64,000 nt of DNA from Stenotrophomonas maltophilia (GCF_039555535.1 NZ_CP154630.1:3485001-3549000); one strand, 5' to 3'. Positions 15,161-24,001 are shown, counted from the first letter of the stretch. The notes: generated by a model from the letters alone, not told the origin. Numbers and translations: made by a program.

Positions 15161-16369
15161 TCAGTCGCAGAGATCAAACCTCAACGGCTTGCCATCCCAC
15201 CGACCATACAGCTCGCCACTCCCCCAATAGCTGACCCGGCCTTCGCTTTCGCGCCGAATCGCTCTGAACACGCCGTTTCCCGGTGTCTGGTCGACCAAGC
15301 TCCCATCAAGCACCGGGAGAACATCTCCAACCAGGCCATCCGGCGGAGTTGCTTGAGAAGGGATTGGTAAAAGGAGAGCACCTGTCGGCGTTTCTCGAAG
15401 AACGATGCAGAAGCACGGGTAGCTGAAGCTCTTCCAGGAAAAGACCAGCGCAGGATGCGTGCCTCGGGCACGAATCTCGTCGAGCAGCGGGCCGAGCGAA
15501 GTCATTGCTAGCGCCCTGGCCTTCGCCTTCATGGCCTCTTGGCTTGCCTCCTCGCACCAAGATGCAACGTCCGATGAGTCGGCGAGGATCAGGTCCTTAT
15601 TTCGGCTAGCAAAGCGCTTGGCGACGTTTCTGTAGCGTGACGTAGTAACAAACAACCCGCCCGCCTTCTCCCGCAGGCTATGCGCCTCAAGGGCTGCCAC
15701 TGCATCAAGATCTATAGGACGATGCTTGGCGTAACGCTTCGCTTGCACCAGCGTGAGGGCATCACCCAAAGGGGATTGAATCCACATTCGGACATCCACG
15801 CCTTCATCGGCGCTGCCCGGTCCGATCTGAGTCCGCCAGCCTCTGGCCGTGAACACGCTGCTGATCAGCTCTTCGAAGGCACGGGGACTCAGCCGATACA
15901 GGTCATCTGGGCGCTTCGAAAAATACTCGTAGATATCGCCGGAAACATCCGCCGTATCGGCCTCGATCAGCCGACAGGTCCACCTCCAGCGAGCCCATTC
16001 GTCGAACCTCTTCTGAAGGTCAGACTCCTGGTCAATGAGGTAGTAGCCGGCGGTGACGTGGTCATCTAGCTCAATGAATACACCGATGGACTCCAATGCC
16101 GCGTAGAGCTCCTCGGCCTCGTCCATCCCTTCATTCAAGCAGCGCCCCACCATACCTTCGGACCAGAGGGTCAAAATGGAAGAACCCTCACCCGGCTCAG
16201 TGTCGTAGTGATCAAGTGGATCCTTGTGCCCAGAATCACCCCACAGGTCGTGGCGCTCTGCCCATGACTCGGTGATCGCCTTGGCTTGGGCAACCACATC
16301 CTCCAGCTCTTGATCCGGCTTGGCCCTTGACTTTCGAGCACCCTTGATACTTTTAGATGAAGTTGCCAC
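15161..16369 (-). CDS. Mrr-type restriction endonuclease
   Basis: Start is uncertain. The frame is open to an ATG at 16447, but this overlaps the divergent gene's start at 16446 and its first ~26 residues look non-protein-like, so I prefer the GTG at 16369 (~402 residues). The N-terminal half is helical. Then LSPRAFEELISSVFTARGW begins the Mrr catalytic domain, followed by SADEGVDVRMW and LTLVQAKRYAKHRPID, i.e. the E-x-GxD-x-QxK signature of the PF04471 restriction endonuclease fold. Such enzymes cut modified or foreign DNA. The C-terminal 120 residues are unassigned. Paired divergently with a membrane protein. Confidence 0.75.
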   Translation of the reverse strand: MATSSKSIKGARKSRAKPDQELEDVVAQAKAITESWAERHDLWGDSGHKDPLDHYDTEPGEGSSILTLWSEGMVGRCLNEGMDEAEELYAALESIGVFIELDDHVTAGYYLIDQESDLQKRFDEWARWRWTCRLIEADTADVSGDIYEYFSKRPDDLYRLSPRAFEELISSVFTARGWRTQIGPGSADEGVDVRMWIQSPLGDALTLVQAKRYAKHRPIDLDAVAALEAHSLREKAGGLFVTTSRYRNVAKRFASRNKDLILADSSDVASWCEEASQEAMKAKARALAMTSLGPLLDEIRARGTHPALVFSWKSFSYPCFCIVLRETPTGALLLPIPSQATPPDGLVGDVLPVLDGSLVDQTPGNGVFRAIRRESEGRVSYWGSGELYGRWDGKPLRFDLCD

Positions 16370-16445
16370 GACATATCTGCCGTCCGATAAAGTTGGAACG
16401 TATACTCCGCCCAACCGACATCTTTTTCCACATCCTCGGACGCAC

Positions 16446-17228
16446 ATGACAATCCTTTTCTTGATTGCGCTAGCCCTTGCGATCCCTACCAGCGGCCTAT
16501 CTCTACTGGTCTACGGTGCAGTATTTGTAGGGAAAGCCATCCTTAAAGCTAAAGTAAGGATGCAGGAGGCCAACAAGAACATCGCCTTTAAAGCGATTGA
16601 CAGCGAGGGCCCGAAGAACCTTCCCTCTTGGGTTAAAAACGAGGATCGGCGAGATGAGTTTGTCAGCGCGCTGCTGATGATGGCTCAGCGAAGAGGAGTT
16701 CCGGAGGCTTACTTGGGCGTGATGCTCAACACTCGGCAGTCTCTAGAAATCCTGTTGGGCTTCGCAGCAGAGATGGAGAAGAACGGCGCCTCTTTCGTGG
16801 AGCAGCAGTCCGGCAGCATCGATTTCGTCTGCCAGATGTGGGATCGCTTGGACGCAGCAAACAAAGCTAAGTTCGCAAACATTGATCTGACAGAAGAACA
16901 GTATCGCAGCCTCCACACGCCAATCGAACGCCGACTCCCCATCAACGCTCCGAGGCGCAACGATGCCCGCACTACCCAAATGATCGAATGGGCAATCGAG
17001 ACTCTTGGCAAAGAGCCAAGCGTAATCGGAACCGCCTACGACGAGATTTCCTACAGCGCAGTGGTCAGCTACGTTCATGAACGCAAATGCACGATCATTA
17101 CGCGAGTGGCAAAGCCCTACGGCGACTGGCTTGAGTTCCAAACGAACGTGCGTGGTCGGTCCTATCAAGTCACACTGGGAATGACACACGAAGGACACGG
17201 TTCGGTGCTCACCTCTCATCCCGCCTAA
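16446..17228 (+). CDS. Membrane-anchored hypothetical protein divergent from mrr
   Basis: A 260-residue protein from the ATG at 16446. The N-terminus is a hydrophobic anchor (MTILFLIALALAIPTSGLSL, continuing to VFVG) followed by a basic stretch (KAILKAKVRMQEANKN). The remaining ~210 residues are soluble, with FVSALLMMAQRRGVPEAYLG and a beta-rich end (CTIITRVAKPYGDWLEFQT). No family is recognised. Base composition is a little more AT-rich than neighbouring genes, which together with mrr suggests a separately acquired pair. Confidence 0.6.
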   Translation: MTILFLIALALAIPTSGLSLLVYGAVFVGKAILKAKVRMQEANKNIAFKAIDSEGPKNLPSWVKNEDRRDEFVSALLMMAQRRGVPEAYLGVMLNTRQSLEILLGFAAEMEKNGASFVEQQSGSIDFVCQMWDRLDAANKAKFANIDLTEEQYRSLHTPIERRLPINAPRRNDARTTQMIEWAIETLGKEPSVIGTAYDEISYSAVVSYVHERKCTIITRVAKPYGDWLEFQTNVRGRSYQVTLGMTHEGHGSVLTSHPA

Positions 17229-17252
17229 GATGTCAGTCCATGCGCTGGCTCA

Positions 17253-17750
17253 TCAGGCGTCCGGCAGGGCCGTCCTATCCCACGCCCGCATGACCCACCC
17301 AAACACCACGGCCAGCACGCCGATCAAGAACATGCCCCAGAGCCAAGCCAAGTAGAACGCTGCGGTAGCGATCTCCCCAAACTGGGGATGCTCCGCATAC
17401 TTGAACCCCAGAACGGCGGCCGCCACCACCGTCACCACGCCCAATCCGCCCCCGAGCAGCGCCCCTTTCAGGAAGCCGTGCTTCCGAAAATACGGCATCC
17501 GCCCCGTGCGGACGTGCCAGTCCCAGAGCCGCTGAGCCCGGATGTGGAGCGCCAGGCAAAATGCCAAAAACGCGAAGACGAGCGCACCGGGCACACAACA
17601 GACCACGCCGATGAAGAAGTCGCGCTTCATCACCTCCACGCCGGCCGCCAGCCCAACCAGGCCCAACGGACCCAAGATGACGCTCGGGAGGATCAGCGCG
17701 GATGGGCCCGGCGGCGCATACACAACTTGCTGCGGCGGATAGCGGTTCAT
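17253..17750 (-). CDS. Membrane protein with four predicted helices
   Basis: A 165-residue protein. After a short Pro/Tyr-rich N-terminus (MNRYPPQQVVYAPPGPSA) there are four hydrophobic segments: LILPSVILGPLGLVGLAAG, FIGVVCCVPGALVFAFLAF, GALLGGGLGVVTVVAAAVLG and FYLAWLWGMFLIGVLAVVFG. The loop between helices 2 and 3 is basic. No family is recognised. It ends the leftward group that begins with the exported gene at 19031. Confidence 0.65.
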   Translation of the reverse strand: MNRYPPQQVVYAPPGPSALILPSVILGPLGLVGLAAGVEVMKRDFFIGVVCCVPGALVFAFLAFCLALHIRAQRLWDWHVRTGRMPYFRKHGFLKGALLGGGLGVVTVVAAAVLGFKYAEHPQFGEIATAAFYLAWLWGMFLIGVLAVVFGWVMRAWDRTALPDA

Positions 17751-17824
17751 ATGGTCTTCCCCTGTTGGATGGCTGCACGCTTGATCGGGACCGGCGTGCA
17801 GTCAAGCGGCGGACTGCGGCCCGT

Positions 17825-18208
17825 TTAGCCCGCAGAAGTCCCTTCGTCGGTCACTTCGACCACTTGCCAACCTTCGCCTTGCGGGCGGAACAGGGCCCGC
17901 AGCTTCGGCTTGAGGGTGCTCGGTTCGGGCTTGGTGGGCTGGCCACCGATGGACCCCTGCGCTTTTACCGACCCGCCCACCATGCATTCTTGATCCCCAT
18001 TCGGCTTCTTCTCGCAGTCGAGATCCAAGCCGCCCGCGTCGGTCACTTCAAACCGCCAAGAGCGCTGGAGGGTTGCCTGCCTCCCCTGCTCGGTGAAAAA
18101 GCCTTCCACGACCTTCACCCCGTCCTCCTTCGTGGGGCCCTTGTCGCCAGAGCAGGCCGTCAGGGTCAAAAGTGCCGCTGCTGCGGCCACGATCAGTGCG
18201 TGCTTCAT
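17825..18208 (-). CDS. Lipoprotein
   Basis: A 127-residue protein with a lipoprotein signal: MKHALIVAAAAALLTLTACS has the lipobox L-T-A-C with Cys19. The mature part is small with two further Cys (DLDCEKKPNGDQECMVGG) that could pair, and a VEGFFTEQGRQATLQRSWRF-type segment seen in periplasmic lipoproteins. One base separates it from the stop of the preceding gene. Function unknown; an envelope role with the neighbouring exported protein is likely. Confidence 0.75.
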   Translation of the reverse strand: MKHALIVAAAAALLTLTACSGDKGPTKEDGVKVVEGFFTEQGRQATLQRSWRFEVTDAGGLDLDCEKKPNGDQECMVGGSVKAQGSIGGQPTKPEPSTLKPKLRALFRPQGEGWQVVEVTDEGTSAG

Positions 18209-18209
18209 G

Positions 18210-19031
18210 TCATGCGTCCTTGTCTTTGGAGGGGGTGATGCCGATGATCTGGTTCTTGTAGCCGATCTCGAGGCGGTCGATTTGGAGAACGATGTCGGGC
18301 AGGCCGTTGGGCTTCAACCTGCCCTCCACAACCTTGAAAAAGATTCGGTCTCCCGTGGCGTCGCGCCCCACCCGTCGCAGCTCGGCCGCGTCTTCGGGCT
18401 TCAATCGCAGCGCGGCATGGTAGCGCCCACCATGCTCGACCCCGACCACCGCACTGCCCTTGCCCAACGGCGAAGGGCCGATAACAGCCGTCGGAAGAAA
18501 GTCAGGCGAGCGGGGATACCAGTCGTGGTTCATGACCAGCACGTAGGCGTGGAGAATGTTGGTGCTGGGGTCGATCTCCACGTCGATGTAGGGCCGCAGG
18601 TAGAACGCGTCGGTGGAGGCGATCTGCCGCGCCTTGGCTTCAAACGCAGACGCCGGGTCGCCCTGCAGGCCTACGCGTTTGAACTGGTGCCCCCATGAGC
18701 CAATGCAGTGGGTTCGCATCGCCGGTGCCAGGGCAGCGCCGGCCTTGGCCTGGGCAAAGAGGTTGTCTTCGCACATGCCGAAACCGGCCGACGCGGTGGC
18801 CGCCAAGCCCCACCGGATCCGGGTGTAGCCGTCGAGCACTGGAGGGTCGCCGTCGTCCCAGTAAGTCCCCGCTGGTTCCAAATAGGGGCTCCTTGCCCGT
18901 TCACTGACTGTCCTGGGCGTCCCCGAGATCGCCTGCCCGATCTGCCGCAGCAGTCCTTTTGCCTCTTGGGCTTGGACCCCGGCCGACACCATCAACGCAA
19001 CAGCGAAAATGCCCCCTGTCCAATGCTTCAT
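18210..19031 (-). CDS. Exported hypothetical protein
   Basis: A 273-residue protein with a signal peptide (MKHWTGGIFAVALMVSAGVQ, cleavage near AQA). The mature domain has two Cys (FGMCEDNLFAQAKAG and RTHCIGSWGHQFKRVG) and a beta-rich second half (RPYIDVEIDPSTNILHAYVL). The ending DIVLQIDRLEIGYKNQIIG is well ordered. No family is recognised with confidence. It is the first gene of a leftward group with the lipoprotein and the four-helix membrane protein, suggesting a small envelope complex. Confidence 0.65.
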   Translation of the reverse strand: MKHWTGGIFAVALMVSAGVQAQEAKGLLRQIGQAISGTPRTVSERARSPYLEPAGTYWDDGDPPVLDGYTRIRWGLAATASAGFGMCEDNLFAQAKAGAALAPAMRTHCIGSWGHQFKRVGLQGDPASAFEAKARQIASTDAFYLRPYIDVEIDPSTNILHAYVLVMNHDWYPRSPDFLPTAVIGPSPLGKGSAVVGVEHGGRYHAALRLKPEDAAELRRVGRDATGDRIFFKVVEGRLKPNGLPDIVLQIDRLEIGYKNQIIGITPSKDKDA

Positions 19032-19141
19032 GCCCTGCTCCTTGCCGTGGTTGCCTGCAACTTACGTGCCACGTAGAGTCTACCCGGGGCGTAGATCATC
19101 CGTCATCCTGCCCGCATGCCTGCACTGCATCCGTTCAGCCC

Positions 19142-19534
19142 ATGACAGCAGCCCCGTCCGCTCCCCGGACGATCGTGGCGGCGCGCCTGCGCCAAGCCCG
19201 CGAGCTGAGGGGATTGAGCCAACGGGAGGTTGGAGTGCGTATGGAGTTGGACAAAGACACTGCATCCGCCCGCATCTCCCGCTACGAGTCGGGATCGATG
19301 TCGATCAGCCTGGAAGCCCTTTTCAAGCTGGCCGAAGCACTGGAAGTGCCACCGGCTTACTTGGTCGCAACGACGCCAAGCATGTCCGAAGCCATTCTCG
19401 CCCTGAGCATGGAGAGCGTCTCCCAGCAGTCCCGCTTGGCGGACATGTTGAACGCGCTCGTCAAGCTGCCGACTCAAGAGCGCGAAGCATTCGCCAAACT
19501 GCTTGAAGCCAAGACCAAAGACGGTTCCGCGTAG
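19142..19534 (+). CDS. XRE-family HTH regulator
   Basis: A 130-residue protein from the ATG at 19142. Residues ~12-70 form a Cro/CI-type helix-turn-helix: IVAARLRQARELRGLSQREV, then RISRYESGSMSISLEALFKL, then AEALEVPPAYLVA. The C-terminal 50 residues form a helical dimerisation part. It lies 211 bp upstream of, and in the same direction as, a large AAA ATPase with defence-type features. A role as its repressor is likely but inferred from position. Confidence 0.85.
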   Translation: MTAAPSAPRTIVAARLRQARELRGLSQREVGVRMELDKDTASARISRYESGSMSISLEALFKLAEALEVPPAYLVATTPSMSEAILALSMESVSQQSRLADMLNALVKLPTQEREAFAKLLEAKTKDGSA

Positions 19535-19673
19535 CGGGGCATGTCCAAGAGCACCTGTCGCCATCGCCATCCTTCCTTGGTATTGGCCTCGAATACCCCT
19601 TATCGGCCTGCATTACCAATCCTTAAGGCCCTCCTCCCTCGCACCTACGACCATCACCGACTTGCCTCCAAAT

Positions 19674-19687
19674 GTGACCCGCGTCAC
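19674..19687. promoter_or_regulatory. Palindrome, candidate XRE operator
   Basis: GTGAC and GTCAC arms flank CCGC in the 211-bp gap between the XRE gene and the AAA ATPase gene, 59 bp before the ATPase start. Size and location suit an operator of the adjacent regulator. Confidence 0.35.
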
Positions 19688-19745
19688 TATTGCGGAAGGG
19701 GAACGGAGCCTTCCTGGCTCTGGCCATTCACAGGGGAAGTGACCG

Positions 19746-22352
19746 ATGGCGAACAAGAATGGGGCCGCTGCACCTACGACTCTGGAAGAGTGGTTGAATG
19801 GCCGCCCAAGCTGGCTGCGCATGGCCGCTTCCACGGTGATCCAGCACCGCCGCATGCCGAACGAAGAGGAGATGGAGGCGCTGGCGGATCACTGCCTGGC
19901 CGAGGCAGCCAAGAAGCTGGATGCTCCCCACCCGGCGTTGGCACCGGGAACCATCTTGGGGACACCCACCGCCGCTGAGCTTCGCATCGACTCGGTCTCC
20001 TCCATCCGCGGCGTCAATGCCCTTGGCGAGGACGCGGCATTGGACCTCAGCCAAGGCCAGATGACCGTGGTCTACGGACCCAACGGGGCCGGCAAATCGG
20101 GCTACGCCCGTTTAATGAAGCACGTTTGCGGCGCGCGGGCCAAGGGATCCATCCACGGCAACGTGTTCAAGCAGAACCCCGATGCTGCCTCTGCCCTGAT
20201 CAAAGTCACGGCGACCCGATCCGACGGCACGACATCGTCTGCTGATCTCACTTGGCAAGCATCCGACGGCCCCCACGCGACATTGAAAGCGGTGCCGGTC
20301 TTCGACTCAGCCACAGCGCTGGAGTTCGGAGACAGCGCCACCACCGCCACCCATCTTCCCCGAGCTATGCGGTTCGTCGGGATGCTCATCCACATCTCAG
20401 ACGATCTCGCCACCCAGTTGAAGGCCCGCGCCGCCAAGCTCACCAGCAAACTGCCCATCATCCCGGAAGACCACGCGCAGAGCAGCGCTGCAACGGTCCT
20501 CCGGAAGTTGACGGCGAAACTGACCGAAGAGGAGATCAACCAGCGTTGCGCTTTCCCCGCGGCACTGAACGATGAGCGTTTGGCGCTGGAGACCGCACTG
20601 GCCCAGGCGAACCCTGAAGTGGCCCACGCCAAGGCCGTCGGAGAGCTAGAACGCTTGTCGCAGATGGCCACAAGCATCTCGGCATTGAAGGAGAGCTTGA
20701 ACGACGAGAAGGCCCGAGCCCTCTTGGATGCCCGCAGCAATGCAGAGGTCAAGCGCCAGGCCGCCACCGCCTATGCCACGGCATTCCTCAACGGGTTGCC
20801 GCTCAAGGGCATCGGAGACGCCGTGTGGCGAACCCTTTGGGACGCTGCAAAGGCGTATTCGACAGGTCTTGCCTACCGTGACCACCCTTTCCCCCATGTT
20901 GGGGACGAATCCCGTTGTGTCCTCTGCCAGCAACCGTTGGGAGACGACGGCAAGGCCCGCTTGGCCAGCTTCGAGAGCTATCTCAACGACACCCTGCAGA
21001 CAGAAGCCAAGAGCGCGGAAGACGCTCTGACGGCGCTGAAGAAGGCATTGCCCAGTCCTCTCACCGATGTCGCCTGGCAGGCCCAGTGCGCTGCTATTGG
21101 CTTGGAAGCCCCTCAAGCCACTGAGCTGCTTGAGGCCATCCATGCGAGGTTGAAAGCCATGGCCGGGGCCACGACGGCTTCGGCGGTGGAGTGGTCGGTG
21201 TGGACCAACGCCTACGATCAGAAGGTCAAAACAACCACCGCTGATCGCGACGCGCTGGCGGGCTTGCTGGACCCGACGGGGCGGAAGGAGAAGGAAACCC
21301 GCCTAGCAGAGCTGAAAGCACAACAGTGGCTGTCGGAGCAGCGCGATGCGGTATGGGCGGACGTGATCCGCCTCAAACGCGTGGGAACGGTGGAAGCCGC
21401 TGTCCGGTCCACCTCAACCAGCCAGTTGACGACCAAAAGCAATGACATCGGCGAATCGGAGTTGGCCAAGGGCTACTGCGACCGCTTCAATGCCGAGTTG
21501 CGGGCGCTGGGGGGCCATTCGCTTCCTGTCCGCATGTCGTATCGCTCCCAAGGCAAAGGCGCGTTCACCTTCTACGTGGAGCTGAAGGACGCGCAAGGCG
21601 CCCAGAAGAATCGGGAGATCCTGAGCGAGGGTGAGCAACGCATCGTGGCATTGGCGGCCTTCCTGGCCGATGCGACAGGCCTTGAACGGGGCATGCCCGT
21701 GATCTTCGACGACCCCATCTCCTCCCTGGATCAACGCTTTGAGGAGGCGGTCGCCAAACGCTTGGTGGATCTGGCCGAGCATCGCCAGGTGATCGTGTTC
21801 ACGCATCGGCTGTCTTTGATGGTCCTGCTGCAGAGTGCCGCCAAGCAGCGGGCCAACCTCGATCAGTCTACGGTCAAGGTCGCGGTTGAATCGATCGCCC
21901 GCGATGGAAGCAGGACCGGCATGCCGGCGCAGATCAATACGTTCTCTCTGAAGCCACAATCCGGCTTGAACCAAATGATCAGCAGCATCGGACAGCTTAA
22001 GAAGCTTGATCCGCCGCTAAAAGAACTTACCCTGAAGGCCGCCTGCAGCAACTTCCGAATCTTGGTTGAGCGCTCCGTAGAGGACGAACTTTGTTCGGGC
22101 ATCATCAACCGCTATCAGCGCGAGATCAACACGCGCAACAAGCTACAGCGGCTCAGCGCAATCACTCCGACAGACTGCGCACTGATCGACGGCATGATGA
22201 CCAAGTATTCTGCGTTTGAGCACTCTCAATCCATTGATACACCAACGTGGCTTCCAGAGCCGGACGAGCTCCTTAAGGACGTGCAAGACATGCTCGAATG
22301 GTGCAAGAAGTTCAGTAAGCGAGCGGAAGCGGCGGCGAAACCCAAGGCGTAG
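19746..22352 (+). CDS. AAA_13-family (PrrC/RloC-like) ATPase with zinc-hook-type CxxC
   Basis: An 868-residue SMC-like ATPase. Walker A GPNGAGKSG is at ~111-119. A long coiled-coil arm contains CVLC at 391-394, in the place of the zinc hook of Rad50 and RloC. The ABC signature LSEGEQ is at ~626-631, Walker B VIFDDPISSLDQ at ~652-663 and the H-loop FTH at ~685-687. The C-terminal ~130 residues contain NFRILVERSVEDEL and, about 50 residues on, EHSQS. This layout is that of PF13166 proteins, which include the anticodon nucleases PrrC and RloC. An Arg-x3-Glu plus distant His is present, but the spacing differs from PrrC. Start ATG has GGGAAGTGACCG upstream. Confidence 0.7.
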   Translation: MANKNGAAAPTTLEEWLNGRPSWLRMAASTVIQHRRMPNEEEMEALADHCLAEAAKKLDAPHPALAPGTILGTPTAAELRIDSVSSIRGVNALGEDAALDLSQGQMTVVYGPNGAGKSGYARLMKHVCGARAKGSIHGNVFKQNPDAASALIKVTATRSDGTTSSADLTWQASDGPHATLKAVPVFDSATALEFGDSATTATHLPRAMRFVGMLIHISDDLATQLKARAAKLTSKLPIIPEDHAQSSAATVLRKLTAKLTEEEINQRCAFPAALNDERLALETALAQANPEVAHAKAVGELERLSQMATSISALKESLNDEKARALLDARSNAEVKRQAATAYATAFLNGLPLKGIGDAVWRTLWDAAKAYSTGLAYRDHPFPHVGDESRCVLCQQPLGDDGKARLASFESYLNDTLQTEAKSAEDALTALKKALPSPLTDVAWQAQCAAIGLEAPQATELLEAIHARLKAMAGATTASAVEWSVWTNAYDQKVKTTTADRDALAGLLDPTGRKEKETRLAELKAQQWLSEQRDAVWADVIRLKRVGTVEAAVRSTSTSQLTTKSNDIGESELAKGYCDRFNAELRALGGHSLPVRMSYRSQGKGAFTFYVELKDAQGAQKNREILSEGEQRIVALAAFLADATGLERGMPVIFDDPISSLDQRFEEAVAKRLVDLAEHRQVIVFTHRLSLMVLLQSAAKQRANLDQSTVKVAVESIARDGSRTGMPAQINTFSLKPQSGLNQMISSIGQLKKLDPPLKELTLKAACSNFRILVERSVEDELCSGIINRYQREINTRNKLQRLSAITPTDCALIDGMMTKYSAFEHSQSIDTPTWLPEPDELLKDVQDMLEWCKKFSKRAEAAAKPKA

Positions 22353-22385
22353 GCCGGGCCACCCTTTACTGCGGGCTCACGGTCA

Positions 22386-22694
22386 TCAGAAGCGCCGCTT
22401 GGCAACGACTCCCCCGGCGACTGGCAGCGCTTGATGCAACTCGTGCGCGCGAAGAAACGCGTGCAGCCACTCTTCCGCGTCTTTGGCGCCGGTCAGTTCC
22501 CGAACCACCACGCCTGCGACGCAATCCCCAGGGACGGCAAACAGGTCGTCGTTCAGATCGCTGCTGGACAGAGGGGTATGGAAATCGGCCCCCTCTTGGA
22601 ACGCCTGAAGCAGGTGCTGCCGGGCAAGAGGATCCCGGCGTGCCGCCCATGCGAGGCGAACGAGCTCCGACGATGGCCAGGGTGCGGGGGTCAT
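22386..22694 (-). CDS. Small hypothetical protein
   Basis: A 102-residue protein whose ATG (22694) overlaps the upstream stop (TGATG). Mostly helical, Arg/Leu-rich (LVRLAWAARRDPLARQHLLQ), with a Cys in PGDCVAGVVVRELTG and C-terminal HAFLRAHELHQALP. It is the last gene of the four-gene cassette behind promoter repeat D. No family is recognised. Confidence 0.55.
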   Translation of the reverse strand: MTPAPWPSSELVRLAWAARRDPLARQHLLQAFQEGADFHTPLSSSDLNDDLFAVPGDCVAGVVVRELTGAKDAEEWLHAFLRAHELHQALPVAGGVVAKRRF

Positions 22695-22879
22695 CAGAAC
22701 TCGTAACCGTCTGGCACGCCCGAGGGGATGCCCTGCATGGGGCCCGAGTAGCCCACCTGCTGAACCAGGTTCTGGGCGGTTTGCGACATGCGATCCAGGC
22801 GTTCCGGGACTTGGTCCAGGGCGAACAGAACCATGCCAAAAAGGGCGATGTTGAGCAGTTTGTTGAAAAGTTTTCGCAC
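22694..22879 (-). CDS. Small membrane-associated protein
   Basis: A 61-residue protein starting at 22879 with a hydrophobic N-terminus (KLLNIALFGMVLFALDQ) followed by an amphipathic helix. It could be an uncleaved anchor. It lies between another small membrane protein (36 bp upstream) and a soluble protein (overlapping downstream). Function unknown. Confidence 0.55.
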   Translation of the reverse strand: MRKLFNKLLNIALFGMVLFALDQVPERLDRMSQTAQNLVQQVGYSGPMQGIPSGVPDGYEF

Positions 22880-22915
22880 GAGCGAGGTCCTCCGTGGTTG
22901 TCAGGGGTTCGGGTT

Positions 22916-23161
22916 TCAAAAAAGCTGGTGGTGTTGGGCGATGCCGAACAGGCAAAGCGCCCAAGTGGCCGCAATCGCTGCAGGAGCCAGGCAGAGCGAC
23001 ACGCCGATGGCAATGTCCGACAGCTTGGCCTTGGGGTCGGTCACCATCTCCCATCCCAGCTTGGCCGCTCCCATGCCCGACATGGCGTCGAACAGGAATC
23101 GCAGGAGGGCTCCAGGGGTGGAGGACCGGGCGGGCGCTTGGGTTTGGCTGCGGGTATTCAT
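22916..23161 (-). CDS. Small membrane protein
   Basis: An 81-residue protein whose ATG (23161) overlaps the stop of the tiny peptide upstream (TGATG). The first 30 residues are polar and Gln/Ser/Pro-rich, then there is an amphipathic stretch, and the C-terminus has a hydrophobic helix (DIAIGVSLCLAPAAIAATWA continuing to LCLFG). Small holin-like or assembly-factor-like size, but no family is recognised. Confidence 0.55.
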   Translation of the reverse strand: MNTRSQTQAPARSSTPGALLRFLFDAMSGMGAAKLGWEMVTDPKAKLSDIAIGVSLCLAPAAIAATWALCLFGIAQHHQLF

Positions 23162-23241
23162 CAGAGCGCATCCAGTCGATCAGCAATGGCCAATCCGGCG
23201 ACCAATCCAGCCAAGAGGCAAAAAGCAAAGAACGTCAACAT
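23161..23241 (-). CDS. 26-residue hydrophobic peptide
   Basis: The ATG at 23241 has AAGGAAAC 4 bp upstream. The peptide is one hydrophobic helix (MLTFFAFCLLAGLVAGLAIA) ending in DRLDAL. Its stop overlaps the next start, which argues for real translation. It is the first gene of the cassette behind repeat D, in the place held by soluble small proteins in cassettes A-C. Confidence 0.5.
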   Translation of the reverse strand: MLTFFAFCLLAGLVAGLAIADRLDAL

Positions 23242-23319
23242 GGGGTTTCCTTTGGTTAAAGAGCATCGGCGCTCTTCTCTGATCTCAAAGTAAAAGAAAA
23301 CCAACTTTTCGCAATAGAT

Positions 23320-23600
23320 TGACCCTACATTTTTATGACTAAAACACAAAACTGACGGAAAAAAGCAGAAAACACAAAAACCCTAAAACACCTCACATTT
23401 CCAGCCCAGCGTCGGGCCCGGCGGAAGCCGAGGCCCCACCCGCCCTTCCCCCAATGCGCTTTTGCTTCATGCCACTTTTGACGTTGCCTTTTTCTCTTCA
23501 AGAGCTCAAAAGAACGCGGCCTGGGCCGCGCCTGAAAAGCCCCCTCCGGGGAGGTTAGGACGTGGGCCAGGGCTTCCCCCAGCCTCCGCGTGGCTGTCCT
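23320..23600 (-). repeat. Dispersed promoter/spacer repeat, copy D
   Basis: On the minus strand it contains CGTCAGTTTTGTGTTTTAGT (about 23337-23356) followed by CATAAAAATGTAGGGTCAAT, the GCTTCCGCCGGGCCCGACG spacer (about 23408-23430) and the extended hairpin segment with GAGCTCAAAAGAACGCGG (about 23500-23518) shared with copies A and E. The A/T block differs from A-C and resembles copy E. Confidence 0.7.
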
Positions 23601-23632
23601 TGGCCCCATGCCCGCAAAAGGCGTCCGAGGGA

Positions 23633-24001
23633 TCAGGCGTTGGCTTGGATGCATAGCCAGACCAGCTGGCGGACGGCCTCGGTCAGACGAATCCCAGCCC
23701 GGTTAGCGTCAATCTGCAGGGCCGTCACGGCATGGAGTCCCAGCTGCACACTGGGGAGCGCGGCCCTGTAGCGCTCTCGCCCCTTCGACCCCTCCCCGGT
23801 CCACGGCGTCGGGCGTCGAGGGGAAAACGGTTCTCGAATCTGGGCGTGTTGCTCGATGAGTTGAGCCAGTGCAGCGCGCATGCTCAGGCCTTGCGCGGCG
23901 GCCAGGGCTTGAAACGCGGCTTTGCTGGGCGCGTCAATCCACGTCTCGTGGATGGTTTCGACCAAGCGTTCTGGGGGGCGGAGAATGTAGCGTTTGGTCA
24001 T
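23633..24001 (-). CDS. Hypothetical protein related to the 7950-8309 product
   Basis: A 122-residue protein from the ATG at 24001, overlapping the upstream stop (ATGA). It shares with the 7950-8309 product the pattern AFQALAAAQGL, HAQIREPF and a C-terminal RAGIRLTEAVRQLVWLCIQ, so the two are diverged paralogues at the ends of two different cassettes. Mostly helical; a DNA-binding role is possible. Confidence 0.6.
   Translation of the reverse strand: MTKRYILRPPERLVETIHETWIDAPSKAAFQALAAAQGLSMRAALAQLIEQHAQIREPFSPRRPTPWTGEGSKGRERYRAALPSVQLGLHAVTALQIDANRAGIRLTEAVRQLVWLCIQANA

Noticed and set aside
14299..15177. Leftward 292-codon frame over the prepilin gene
   Set aside because: Antisense to a prepilin with a clear signal and Cys pattern; composition is Arg/Val/His-rich without structure.
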